Assembly (NCBI GenBank): GCA_024516035.1
Contig: CM044957.1
Span: 434,001-498,000, forward strand
Origin: Bactericera cockerelli
Taxonomy: Eukaryota; Arthropoda; Insecta; Hemiptera; Triozidae
DNA length: 64,000 nucleotides
Reading direction: 5' to 3'
Position numbers and translations under genes: made by a program. The notes under the pieces were generated by a model. That model ran no database searches, was not told where the DNA came from, and saw only the letters and a list, made by a program, of their open reading frames with translations. Positions 43,424-54,170 of the stretch are shown piece after piece (position 1 is the stretch's first letter; every line of letters starts with the position of its first letter).

Positions 43424-44165
43424 TACGGGGGACCCTTACAAAGTTAGCATACGCGATATTTTCGACTTTAGCATAAAGTGGTTAGCATAGTTTATGCTAA
43501 CGAAATTTGTCAAAAGTCGTGACGTCATAGTTGTGACGTCATTACTTTTATGCCAACGGATGTATAAAGTTATGCTATTGTTCAATTCAATTCAATTCAT
43601 TGATAGCATAATAACATGTTTAACTTGCATAGTCTATGCTCTGAATTTCATTTGTTTAACATAACATTATACGTATCTTAGCATAAAGTAATTCGCCTAT
43701 CATAAAGATTATGCATACTTGCTGTGTCATTTTCATACCAGTATACGAAGTAAGCATAGTGTTATGCTAACTGTTATGCGAAGTAGGCATACTGTTAAAA
43801 ACCGCATGCTAACGTTGGCATAGTGTTATGCTAACTGTTATGCGAAGTAGGCATACTGTTAAAAACCGCATGCTAACGTTGGCATAGTGTTATGCTAACT
43901 GTTATGCGAAGTAGGCATACTGTTAAAAACCGCATGCTAACGTTGGCATAGTGTTATGCTAACTGTTATGCGAAGTAGGCATACTGTTAAAAACCGCATG
44001 CTAACGTTGGCATAGTGTTATGCTAACTATTATGCAAAGTAGGCATAACAATATACGAACGTTGGTATGGTCACTATGCGACCCTTGGCATAGTGACTAT
44101 GCTAACGTTGGCATAGTCACTATGCCAACGTTCGCATATTCAATATGCGAACGTTCTCATAGCAG
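43424..44165. repeat. Left arm: TATGC-rich array with 64-bp tandem units
   Basis: From about 43745 to 44020 a 64-bp unit (GTGTTATGCTAACTGTTATGCG, GGCATACTGTTAAAAACC, GCATGCTAACGTTG) recurs about 4.5 times almost unchanged. Before it are TAGCATA motifs and two TGACGTCA sites near 43520-43545. After it are short palindromes such as GTTGGCATAGT/ACTATGCCAAC. Confidence 0.9.
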
Positions 44166-44233
44166 TATGCAAAAGTATGCATACAGCTATACGTATGATA
44201 CGTATAGCTGTATGCATACTTTTGCATACAGCT
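44161..44233. repeat. Long palindrome, 28-bp arms, 1-nt spacer
   Basis: GCAAAAGTATGCATACAGCT and its inverse AGCTGTATGCATACTTTTGC surround ATACGTATGATACGTAT. It is perfect over 44169-44225 and extends outward by 8 bp per side with one mismatch. Confidence 0.92.
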
Positions 44234-44429
44234 ATACATATACCTATGTATTTGAATGTACAGAAATTTGCAGGATAGCCTCCGACTAAGTGCATAAATA
44301 TTTTGCACTCGGACGGAAGTCATCTACATGCATATTCCTAGTCATACAAAGTCATAGGATATATGTATTGCCCTATGTGTGGAAAATGAAGAAGAATTCA
44401 ATTATTCAAGTAAATATAATGTACAACAC

Positions 44430-44560
44430 ATTACACTCTTTATTTACAGAAATTACACTTTAAGTTTACAGAAATTACACATTAACAATTTTTAAATTTA
44501 CAGAAATTACACATCAACAACTTTTTATTTGCAGATATTACACTATATATACAGTTAAGA
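44430..44560. repeat. TTTACAGAAATTACAC repeats
   Basis: Three to four copies of TTTACAGAAATTACAC-like units downstream of the transposase gene. One 26-bp copy (44460-44485) is perfectly inverted at 51080-51105. Contains a minus-strand AATAAA (44440-44445) that could polyadenylate the transposase mRNA. Confidence 0.8.
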
Positions 44561-44746
44561 AAAAATACAACTTATATGTTACATTATCAGGGAGCGGTAA
44601 AATGGGGTAATAGAAACAGTCAGGTGTCTTTCAGGTATATTAGTATACCTTTATTACGTATACTCTGTACAGATGAACCTGTATAGCTCTTAGATCACCA
44701 GACAGTTAACAGTTATATCATTTATAAAGAGTACAGTTATGCCTAC

Positions 44747-47176
44747 CTATTCTATGTTGCATCTTAAAGTAACATAAAAAGTGAAGTTGGGTTGAATGGA
44801 AAGCGTATGTGGAATGGGAGAAAATAGGTTTTCCAGAGACAAGTACTCTTTCTCTTCGGTCTGTTGTACTACTTTGTATGCTTGAAAGTGGTCAATAAAG
44901 TATTGACATTGTAATTTAGAACAAATGAAAAAAACTTGTCCGTTACAAACAAAAATGTCTTCTACTTGAACAAAAATTGGAAGCATAGTGTCCATACAAA
45001 GATCTTTCATTAGAATGCTAGATTTTTCTATTTTACAATTTTTCGTTTCCAACCATGTAATGGAAACGAACAAATCTGGGGAACTAACATTGAATTTGGA
45101 TTTCAAAAACTCTGAATGCTCTGTGAAAATGCTCAATTTCCTACCAAAAACTATCCCCTCTACCTTTGAAGTTGATGATAAGTAATGATGTAATGTCAAT
45201 TGGTTTCGCGTTGCAACTGTTTTGCAAATGTTAACTCTAGTACAAGCCGCACGAGCAGCTATTTTTGATACTCTATGCTTAGCTTCAAATCTCATGGTGG
45301 ACAAAGAAACTAATGGACCAAATTTGAGAAACATATCTGGATAATGTAGAAGGAAATGAAACTTAGGCTTCAGGTTCTCTTTTACAACATCACTAAAAGT
45401 CCACAAAAATAGTTCAATTAAATGTCTAAGAGGAGCTATTTCATCCTTTGAAAAGGAACGTACCATTAATTTATCTAATAGTTTCCTCAACAAGACATAA
45501 AGGTCCCAGACCCTGTCGTCTTCAGGAACGTAATACCCAATAATAAGACCAAAATATTTGACAAAAACCATCATTTCAGATCCTGAGCATTTCAGTTTGA
45601 TTGTGGCAGATCCATCATCAAATAAAATATTTGAAGGTTTATTTCGGCTATCCGGACCGAAATCGAAGAAAAAAATTTTTCTTTGTAAGAGTTCAATAGT
45701 CACAAATTTTTTTTCTTTAATTACATAATTTACAACGTAAGATAAGACATAACGACAACAACCTTCTAAATAATCATGAAGAATATCAACAGCAACATTG
45801 TCAAAGAGAGAAAACCCATCTAACTCTAACCAAACACACTTTTCTTTTATTCCTGTTTTTGAAGGATCGTTTACTTCCAGATCTCTGTTATAAGATTCCA
45901 TGTCTCGCAATAGAGTAGTATCTAAAGTATGCATGGTTGCAAGTGCACTCTTGTCAACAGAACAAATTCTACAACAATAATTACCTATGAAACTCTCAAC
46001 GAAACCCAAAATACCGTTTAAGCCCAAATTATCACCAGTGATACTAACGACATGGAATTTTACAGTGCCCTGGAAGTATCTATTGTGAACAGATATACCG
46101 TTACTACTTAGAAAATTTAGTTTCTGGATAATCGGGCTAAAAATAGCCTTGTTCCCAAAGGTACGTCTATCAGACGCATGGAACATCGACAACATAATAA
46201 TGTTGTTCAACTGAGAAAACCAATATGGTGGGAGAAATGGAAGAGACAAATAAACCCCACCCAGTTTTTGAATTCCTGCATGGCTACCTAAGGGATTATT
46301 TACTTCGAAATCATCAAAGTATAAAATTAGTGGGAGATGCATTTCATTTTCTGATTGAACAAAATTTCTTCTTTGCCAAGCATTTCCTTGAACAATGTTA
46401 CTCATTAATTCAGATTAATTGTTAACCATTCTGAAATAGTCAGAAATGCCCTTGAAAATGTGATCAAGGGATAAAATTTTTCCCAAAACCAACTCAACTG
46501 GTATCAACTGAAGAGTACAAGGAGAATGAGACAAACCTCTTCTAACCATATCTAAACGAGACCCTATTGTAATTTCAACGGGTAAAATTAACGTTCCCAA
46601 AATCTGGAAACTCAGAATTCTTTTATGGTCTGAATTCAGATCAGACATTTCGTTTTCAGATGCTACGAACAAGTCTCTTAAATACAAGTGATAATAACTC
46701 TTAGGGAACCCTGATTTATCTATCAAATCAATAACCCTGGTTAAATGATTATTATAGGATGTCAAAAATTCTTCAATGTTAATTACAGAATTTTGAATGG
46801 TACTTCTTGGAATGCCTGGATTTGCATATAGAGAAGTGACTAACTTTCGCAAAGAATCTTTCACCGAGCTTGCTGTGTTCGCTATTTCACGAGACACATC
46901 AATTTCCATGGAAATAGTACTAGCAAGTGGATTATCATCTCGTATGAAAGAATCATTAAGCTCAGATGGTTCACAATCATGATGTAATGTTTTCAAATGC
47001 TTGCGTAGTGCATGCAAATTTGAATAATGTCGACGACAAGAAGGCGCTCCACATGTGAATCGGGAGGAATTACCATTTCTAGCACGTACAGGACATGAGT
47101 CCTTAATGTGCTTACAATATGAAAAAATAGTTTGGAACAATTTTTGACAGTCCTCGCAAGTGAACATAGTAAACAA
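44747..47176 (-). CDS. Zinc-finger DDE transposase, tnp2/CMC-like, one in-frame stop
   Basis: Starts at ATG 47176. Residues 6-65 hold a C-x2-C/H finger and a classical C2H2 finger (C-x4-C-x12-H-x4-H ending HLKTLHHD). The same reading frame continues from the N-terminal part (47176-46415, 253 codons) into the catalytic part (46405-44747, 552 codons), broken only by TAA at 46417-46415. The catalytic part has YFDDFEVNNPLGSH, GDNLGLN, CCRIC, DILHDYLEG and MRFEAKHR in that order. These parallel the D, D, C..C, H-x-x-E and E/H blocks of tnp2-type (CACTA/Plavaka) transposases, and multi-copy uncharacterised animal proteins that I recall beginning with zinc fingers. It would bind arm repeats and cut and join DNA in the nucleus. 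Either a nonsense mutation has killed this copy or it is a sequencing error. The SAM-domain gene lies 324 bp upstream on the same strand. Confidence 0.75.
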
Positions 47177-47500
47177 TATTAAGTAAGCAAATTGAAATAG
47201 ATTAAAACAACAAAAATACGATAAAGGAGCTCAAAATTTGTACCTACAAGTAAACTAAACTAAAACAAATATATTAAAAAAAATTCTGTGTAGGGGGCTG
47301 ACACATGTAGGGGAAGGTGGGGCAAAATGGAAAAGACAAAAAGAAAATGTTTTCAAATATTGGAGGAAGAGAGCAGAAAATAGAGCAAGTTTAACAGCTC
47401 AAAAAGAGGATTGTAAAACCGAGACTTTGATGGTCTGAAATTTAATTAAACTTAACCTCCTTTAGTCCCCACATTCCCCTACTTTGAGCAGACAAATTAC

Positions 47501-48316
47501 CTACCTAGATGCCCTGGCTGCTCTATTTGCTTTAGGCATCAATGCAAGGTCAGCTAAAAGTTTAGTAGTCGGTGCATGAATCTTATCATACTTGGTGGAT
47601 ATTTCGTAGAAACCTAGCTGCAGTGTAAGCCACAGATGTTGACTCTCTTCTGGGTAATTACAATGCGTTACAAAGAAAATCTTGAAACAAAGATCTACAG
47701 CTGCTACAATTGAATTTTGAGGTTGTAGAATGTCATCTACAACACAATAAACATTGGTTGGATTTTTAAAATCACCTACATACATGACATAGGGTAAAGT
47801 GGGTCTGTACATTTTAGTCAATTTTTCAATCCGACTCACCCTGCAGGTTTCTATGTTAGAAGGACTGGACACATGCATTATGAATCCCTCGCAAACTTCA
47901 GACCTTGATGGTTTCCAAGAGTAACTCTTCACCTTTTTTGTGGCAGGAACTGATGTGAGGTAGGGCAGCAATAGCAGGCACTGCGCAGTCCGAACGTCCA
48001 TGTTAGCGTTGGGTGACAACTCTTCTAGGAAACTGACGAGATCACTGGATACAAGATCTTTCCGAGAGGCCCTCTCTTTCACGGCTTTTGCTAGGGTGAT
48101 GATCTTCTCCCTGTGATGGAGAAGGCCTTCAATCAAGCACGTTGTTCTTCCAGGATGCAATATGTCAAAGTCCATGTTTATCTAGAACAAAGAAGAACAC
48201 ACGAGATAAATAATCAACTATCATTGATAGTCAAGAGAAAGAAAAAGAGATAAAGAATGAGAAAAGAAAGTGAGATCGAAATAAATAAAAAATGAATAGA
48301 AAAATAAAAATAAACG

Positions 48317-48393
<77 letters not shown>

Positions 48394-50772
48394 GAGAGGG
48401 ATAGAGAGAGAGAGAGAGATAGAGAGAGAGAGAAATAGAATTGAAAGTAAAATAAAGTGAGAAAAATAGTACTATCCCACATAACAAGAAAATCACCGAT
48501 TTTCTTAGTGTGGGTTGTTTAGGGCATGTTACTCGTATGTCAGTAAATAATAATTATCTATTCAGTATTCAAGTTAATATTAAGGACTTATTGTAAAAAT
48601 GTAATTTCATATAATATCAAAAATCAAAAAGAAATAACTTACCAACACAGGTCCTCTTTCAGGATCCCGCAGAATACGATATGTGTTGAAGTACTGGATG
48701 ATTGATTGAAATTTCTCATTGCCCGCCTGCAAACATTGGAGTCTGTCCCTTGATGTCTCCTCCCAACGGAGTTTGATAGTCTCGAAGGAATCACTTGGAG
48801 TAGCAGTCTCTAACCATTGCAGATAGTTTTGAACTACGGTGTTTTCTGAAAACAAAACAACACATGTTATTAAAAAAGTCACGTAGCCCCACATCTGAGA
48901 TATAAAATTATTTTTTTATAATTTTTTTTTAGTTATTTGTACTAATCACTATTTTGATCACAACTACCCAAACTCGCTTTACCAAATATATGCTTAACCT
49001 GGTACTCGAACCTCCGACCTCCAGGTTACGAGTCCGTCGCCTTATTGATCAGGCTACTGAGGTCTGTTATAAGTTATCGAATTGTAGTTTAAGTATATAC
49101 ATACCTACGGTAATGAATGTGTCTGTTGCAATGCTTTTGTTCAACTCCGAGTCCTCCTGCTCTTGGTTTTCACGGTTCTGACTTGGCCTTCGCTTCTTGA
49201 ACTCGATGACACCTTCCTTCTTTCCTTTATTTCTGAGATTTCGCCAGATTTCATACAGCAAGCCGGACGTGGAGCTCCGGTAAGGCTTATCTTTCTTTGA
49301 AGAAAATGCTTCAGGTAGATCATTGTCGCTGTCATTGGAACGGTACAATTTGAACCAGATGGTGGAGGTTTCTCGTTCAAAAGGAAACTGTTCTATGATT
49401 AGGTCCCGTATTCTCATGAAGTCGATTGTTGAAAGTGTCCGCTGGGGGCAGTGTGAAAATATGTACTTCATGATTGCTTGAGCAACAGCCTGCCGATCAT
49501 ATGACATGAAGGAAGTCATGTTGAGGTATGATTGCTTCTGCGAATTTGATACTCTTGAGAGCGCTCTATGAATCAGTGGTTTGTCAAGTGCCACAAAGAT
49601 ATTAGAGGTGTCGGGCATATTGCTTCCTGTAGTTACATTGCTTGGTGTTCCTTCAGGTGTCAAGGCTGGCGTGAGTCCAGGTGTCAAGACTGGCGTGAGT
49701 CCGGACTCTGGTGTCACAACTGGTGTGGTGTGCCCACCCACCGGTGTTGATGTCCAAGACCCCGAAGAACTCCATTGTGAAGAGTCATAATGAGACGATG
49801 AAGCAGTTCTCCATGCATCTAATATGACACTACTTGAAGAATGGCCAACGTTGTCTAGAGTTGTGTACGATCCTCCGTCTTGCAGAGATTGGCCATGTGG
49901 GAACTGATGTGATGTGCTTGGTTGAAATTGAATCATCGAGGTGTCTTCTTGTAAGAATTGGCTTTGTTGTTCACACTGTTTAATCCATTCGTCCCGTTTT
50001 TTGCGTAGAATGATGATGTGAGCAACACAGTCAATGAGCAGTTTCATCTCCGCCGGCTCCATGTCCCTCAGAATGTCCGTGGTGATTTGGTTATCTGAAA
50101 CAGACATGAGTACCAATATATACTAGTGGATCAAACTGATCAGGTATTCAGGTTAGGCATTAAATTTGGCATTAAAAAATGCCCAATATGGGCTTTCAAA
50201 TTTGGTAGGGGGCCCAAATTTTTCAAAATGAAATAGCCCTTAATACCAGACAAAACATAATATCAAAATTTTATTTTTAAGGAATAAAAACTATACAGCA
50301 AAATTCCTTCGGCACGTTCAAAAACTATAGCGAAGGTAATTATTTGAAAAACAGCATTTAATATTTCTCACCTGATTTCATATATTATATTTTGTTTTAA
50401 ACAAATTAGATAACAGAGAAAAACGTGTTTTGGCAATGAAAACTGACTATCGAAAATTTTGGTCGATTCCATTATTTTCCTTTCTTAAAGGACAAAGAAA
50501 TTAAAGAGGTAACACTGGAGTCAGATTTAAATGAGAATTTTCCGAGGAAAGAATTGAAATAACTAAAAGGAAAGACTTTGAATAACAGTAAATTGGATAT
50601 TACGAACAACCGTCGAACACTTGTACTGGCCAACAATGTAAATTTCGATTCGAACCGTCGGAAATTTCAATTTTGTGTTAAAGGAAATAAAGGAAAACTT
50701 ACTTGCAAATGTTTCCACGTACTGCTGTAGTCCCCAGGCAGTTAGAAGGTCTGATACTGATACACTGTCCAT
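47501..50772 (-). CDS. SAM-domain accessory protein of the transposon (four exons)
   Basis: Four exons with canonical sites and matching phases: 50772-50703, 50094-49105, 48845-48643 and 48181-47501 (donors GTAAGT, GTATGT, GTAAGT; acceptors TTTCAG, TTTCAG, TTCTAG). The junctions rejoin a sterile alpha motif domain: exon 1 LLTAWGLQQYVETFA, exon 2 ITTDILRDMEPAEMK. A Ser/Thr/Pro-rich linker with TP repeats follows. Next is an all-helical segment (YIFSHCPQRTL, IIEQFPFE, IWRNLRNKGK). The last exon has DFDILHPG, a LLLLPYLT segment and CFKIFFVTHCNYPEES. About 650 residues in total. The same domain order occurs in uncharacterised multi-copy animal proteins I recall from fish and insects, so it is probably a transposon-encoded partner and not a host gene. 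SAM domains mediate oligomerisation. The role is inferred. A GTAGGT after AG at the 3' end could be a donor into a downstream exon. Confidence 0.75.
48322..48436. repeat. (GA)n microsatellite in intron 3 of the SAM gene
   Basis: Nearly uninterrupted GA tract with a few GATA and GGGA variants. The all-S/L frames across it are artefacts. Confidence 0.95.
48930..49066 (-). repeat. SINE family D inside intron 2 of the SAM gene
   Basis: Plus strand CGAACCTCCGACCTCCAGGT and GATCAGGCTACTGAGGTC. It lies wholly between exons 3 and 2, so the gene has tolerated it. Confidence 0.8.
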
Positions 50773-50868
50773 GATGAGTCTTCAAGAATAACCAACTCAC
50801 ACAAGCACTCGACAACAACTAATGAGGAAGAACCAAGGAGCACTTGACTTGATAGCAACTAATGAAGT

Positions 50869-50905
50869 AATGAGACATTGCACCCAGGTTAAGGTGCTTA
50901 TATAG
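50869..50905 (-). promoter_or_regulatory. Core promoter of the SAM-domain gene
   Basis: Minus-strand TATATAAG at 50905-50898 and an initiator-like CTCATT at 50874-50869, about 31 nt apart. This spacing suits an arthropod TATA/Inr promoter and gives a ~100-nt leader to ATG 50772. Confidence 0.6.
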
Positions 50906-50949
50906 GACCTTTGAACATCAAAGGTTGAATCCTCTTCGAGGGTACACTC

Positions 50950-51931
50950 CACTAAGAAGATTTAGATTACATAATAGGTACAAATTTTGAGCTGAACTAA
51001 ATATTTTAAGTAACTAAGATACTATGTGAACAATAAGAAACTGGGTACATTTTTTTAGAATAGGTAGGTAAAATTTAAATTAATGTGTAATTTCTGTAAA
51101 CTTAAGCAAGATTTTAATTTTATCATTAAGCTATTTCATTTTAGACTTTTTAGCAGACAATTCCTCTCCTTCGCCTGCGTCGTCTCCTAAAATTTCACTC
51201 ACTGACATTACGAACGTACTTAATACAACCTTGCCTTGTCACACTTAAAAAGAAATGATCGAACCGAACACAACTATCTTTATTGGAAACATAAAACCTT
51301 AGCATGAAATCATACAAACCGCCCTATTTCTATGCTAAAAATTATGCAGACTTTACATAAGTCTATACGAAGAATGTCAATCATGTTAAATTAGCATGAA
51401 TCTATAGCTCTTATTTTTATGTTTGTATAGTTTTATACGAACAGCCCTCATTGGCATGAAATGCATGCGTAAAGTAGCATACAATTACTTTATATGCGAA
51501 ACACGTATGGTTTATGCTAATAGTTTAGCATAGCAGTTATGCTAAGACTGTGAGGTATACGAATTTGGCTTGAAGTTATGTCTTCAATTTTCCTGTATGT
51601 ATAACTCTATGCAAACATTTTGCGTTGACATAAAAAGCATGCAGAATTAAGTATAAAGTGCCTTTTTGTACGAAAAATGCATGGTTCATGCCACCAAGTT
51701 TATGTTAAGCACGAGCGGTGTACCAATTTAGCTTGAAGTTATGTCTTCAAATTTCCTGTATGTATAACTTTATGCAAACATTTTGCGTTGACATAAAAAG
51801 TATGCGGAAATAGGTGTAAAGTGCCTTTTTGTACGAAAAATGCATGGTTTATGCGACCGAGATTATGTTAAGCACGAGCGGTGTACCAATTTGGCTTGAA
51901 GTTATGTCTTCAAATTTCCTGTATGTATAAC
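50950..51931. repeat. Right arm of the DNA transposon, with 163-bp tandem units
   Basis: TAGCATGAAAT, TATGCTAA and similar motifs from 51290. Then a 163-bp unit begins at 51594, 51757 and 51920 (TGTATGTATAAC, GCAAACATTTTGCGTTGAC, GTGCCTTTTTGTACGAAAAA, TTATGTTAAGCACGAGCG). The third unit is split by the retrovirus and resumes at 60068. Confidence 0.88.
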
Positions 51932-52328
51932 AGTTACAGCCAGCTAAATAGCTGACTATACACCTTTTTATGCTGATCCAATTGTATGATAATTCTCACA
52001 CTATTGTTATGCGTGAGAGCCCTTTGGCATAGGACAAGGCAGTTTTAGACTCAGACTTGCATCGAGCAAGATCTTAAATCGTTTAAGATATAATTTTATT
52101 TAATTATTAATTAATAAATTATTAATTTCTTATTCTTTACTTTCTAAGTTATTACTATAAGTGTATTCTCCATTTTATTAATTCATAATCTTATTCCTAA
52201 TAAACTACTGTTTTCACTCACTTAAGTGTTTAGAACTCTTGTATTCTTATTATATTAATTTATAAGTATTTCAGTGTTTCGAAATAAACTTTTTTAAAAA
52301 GCCAACGGCAGGAGCCTGGCTTGTAACT
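51932..52328 (+). repeat. 5' LTR, 397 bp
   Basis: Ends are the inverted pair AGTTACA and TGTAACT. Carries TTATAAGTATTTCAGTG (possible TATA/initiator at about 52260-52280) and AATAAA at 52199-52204. Confidence 0.96.
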
Positions 52329-52345
52329 GGCGCAGTCGATTTTAA
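52328..52345 (+). other. Primer-binding site
   Basis: TGGCGCAGTCGATTTTAAC at the LTR border, sharing its first ten bases with copy 1. Type resembles the tRNA-Ser primer of the 17.6/297 group (from memory). Confidence 0.7.
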
Positions 52346-52388
52346 CGGATCAAGGCTTCCAAAAAGACCATAAAAAACTAAAAATTTA

Positions 52389-52431
<43 letters not shown>

Positions 52432-53156
52432 ATCTTTGATAAATTTATAAAAGTGTATAACAGTGCCTAACAGTGTAATAGTGCCTGATTATCATTATTA
52501 TTGGATTACCCACGGGACCATCTCTACGGGATAACTCCCATTTCTTCATCAGCCAACACCAAGAGACTACCTATTCACATCGCACCAGGAACTCCAGAGT
52601 CCAGAACCCCAGATCAGCACTCAGCACTAGAGACAACAGACACACATCGCTACCATTGTCTCAGGCGCTAGGCAGAGCAAGGACCCCACAAGGAGCTTCA
52701 GCAGTGGACTGTGAATCTTATCTCTTTGCACCGGCGATGTCATCATTTCTACTTATACTGTAAGAATTATTTACTTCACATTATTATTGTTTAAAGGTGT
52801 TTACTCCTTTCCTGACTTCCTAGTACTACTTAGTACTTGTTGTTTACCTTTTCTCCTTGTAGAATAATCTAATATTTTTTTATCTCACATATATTGTTTA
52901 CTGGCAGTTTTATTACTCCAGATACTAGCGGTCACCTATTGACCTACTCATATCAATTATCCTTTCGCGTATAATTCTTGCTGTTTATTAATTTTATCCT
53001 TATCTTTTGTTAACGTTTTATTATTTTTAAAATTTCATCACGGATTCAGAATCCGATAATACCCAGTCAACTGACTCTGGGTCAAACTCTGATATCGAAT
53101 ATCAAACGGATTTAGTGGTTCAAGACGAACTTGTAAATCTATTTACCAACCTAAAC
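52329..53156 (+). other. Retroviral leader
   Basis: Contains a 36-nt A run (about 52391-52428). ATG at 52737 precedes a donor-like CTGTAAGAATT, as in copy 1 near 24750. An open acidic stretch without an ATG (53040-53156) leads in frame into gag. A spliced or non-AUG extended Gag is possible but the phases did not resolve. Confidence 0.5.
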
Positions 53157-54170
53157 ATGGCTCCACCAGAATTGAAGGGCGATCATTTAAAGATGATCCC
53201 TGAATTCAGAGGGGAGGTCGCACTCCTATCTGAATTTATTTCATTGGGGGAAAGTCTGGTCACGCATTTTTATGATGCGGCCGATCCCAACAATTTTCAA
53301 AACATATTCCTAATGAATTCCTTAAAAGCTAAAATTTTGGGAGAAGCAAAATTAAACTTGAGTACCTTCTCAATCACTACTTGGGCACAGTTAAAAAACG
53401 CTCTTCTCACCACGTATGGCGACAAGCGGGACTCTTGTACGCTAACCTTAGAATTGTGTAATATGAATCAAGGGAATGATTCAGCTTTTGATTTTTATCA
53501 GCGGGTTCTAAAGCATGTTAACCTGCATGGAAATTATTTAAGTACACATACCGACATAGAAGGACCACAATATGTAAATGCGTACATTGGTAAACTTGGC
53601 TTGAGGACTTTCCTCAGAGGACTGGAAGAACCCCTTGGCTCGCTAATGCGAACCCGAAACCCAACTAACCTTAACGAGGCGTTAAATATTCTAACTAACG
53701 AATTTCAAATTGACGCTAGTAGGAAAGCCGGTCAGTACCAAAAGTTTCTACACAAAAATCAAAAATGGACACAACATGGAAACAACAATTCTGCCAAATA
53801 TGTTCCACCTCCCATGAAAAATAACAATAATTACTCCCCAAACACCCAGTTTTCTCAAATAGGTAACACCGTCAACAATGTTCAACGCAATAACTATGCT
53901 CAACAGTATCAACCTAAACAAGCCAGCGGTGTCAACCGACAACCAACCAACAACAATTACTCTAACGTCTGGAACAGAAGTTCGGGACCTTCTACTAAGC
54001 CAACACCGATGTCAGCCATGACGACACGCTTGAACAACATAGAAATGGTTACACAGGGACAAGACGACATGGAAAACCCAAACTATGAAGAACAGGAGAC
54101 ATGCTATACCGAGGATACCTACCCGGATCAGGATTTTCGGGAACCAGCCTTGGAAACTCCGGAATATTGA
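53157..54170 (+). CDS. Gag polyprotein
   Basis: Forms the virus-like particle. Start chosen at ATG 53157 because MAPPELK is shared with copy 1. The frame is open further upstream (a GTG lies at 53115). Conserved core: LKMIPEF.GEV, NPNNFQN-like, YGDKRD, LCNM, YVNAYI..LGLRTFL, EPLGSLMR. The C-terminal third is N/Q-rich and ends acidic. No CCHC zinc knuckle is visible, as in several errantiviruses. The TGA stop overlaps a pol ATG (TGATG, 54168-54172), and the pol frame overlaps the last ~70 nt. Confidence 0.92.
   Translation: MAPPELKGDHLKMIPEFRGEVALLSEFISLGESLVTHFYDAADPNNFQNIFLMNSLKAKILGEAKLNLSTFSITTWAQLKNALLTTYGDKRDSCTLTLELCNMNQGNDSAFDFYQRVLKHVNLHGNYLSTHTDIEGPQYVNAYIGKLGLRTFLRGLEEPLGSLMRTRNPTNLNEALNILTNEFQIDASRKAGQYQKFLHKNQKWTQHGNNNSAKYVPPPMKNNNNYSPNTQFSQIGNTVNNVQRNNYAQQYQPKQASGVNRQPTNNNYSNVWNRSSGPSTKPTPMSAMTTRLNNIEMVTQGQDDMENPNYEEQETCYTEDTYPDQDFREPALETPEY

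Noticed and set aside
43745..44020. CRISPR-like array
   Set aside because: Whole 64-bp units repeat without distinct spacers, and the genome is eukaryotic.
44020..44323. Tyr/His-rich ORFs on both strands
   Set aside because: Translations of the palindromic TATGC repeats in the transposon arm.
48221..48496. Leu/Ser repeat ORFs
   Set aside because: (GA)n tract within an intron.
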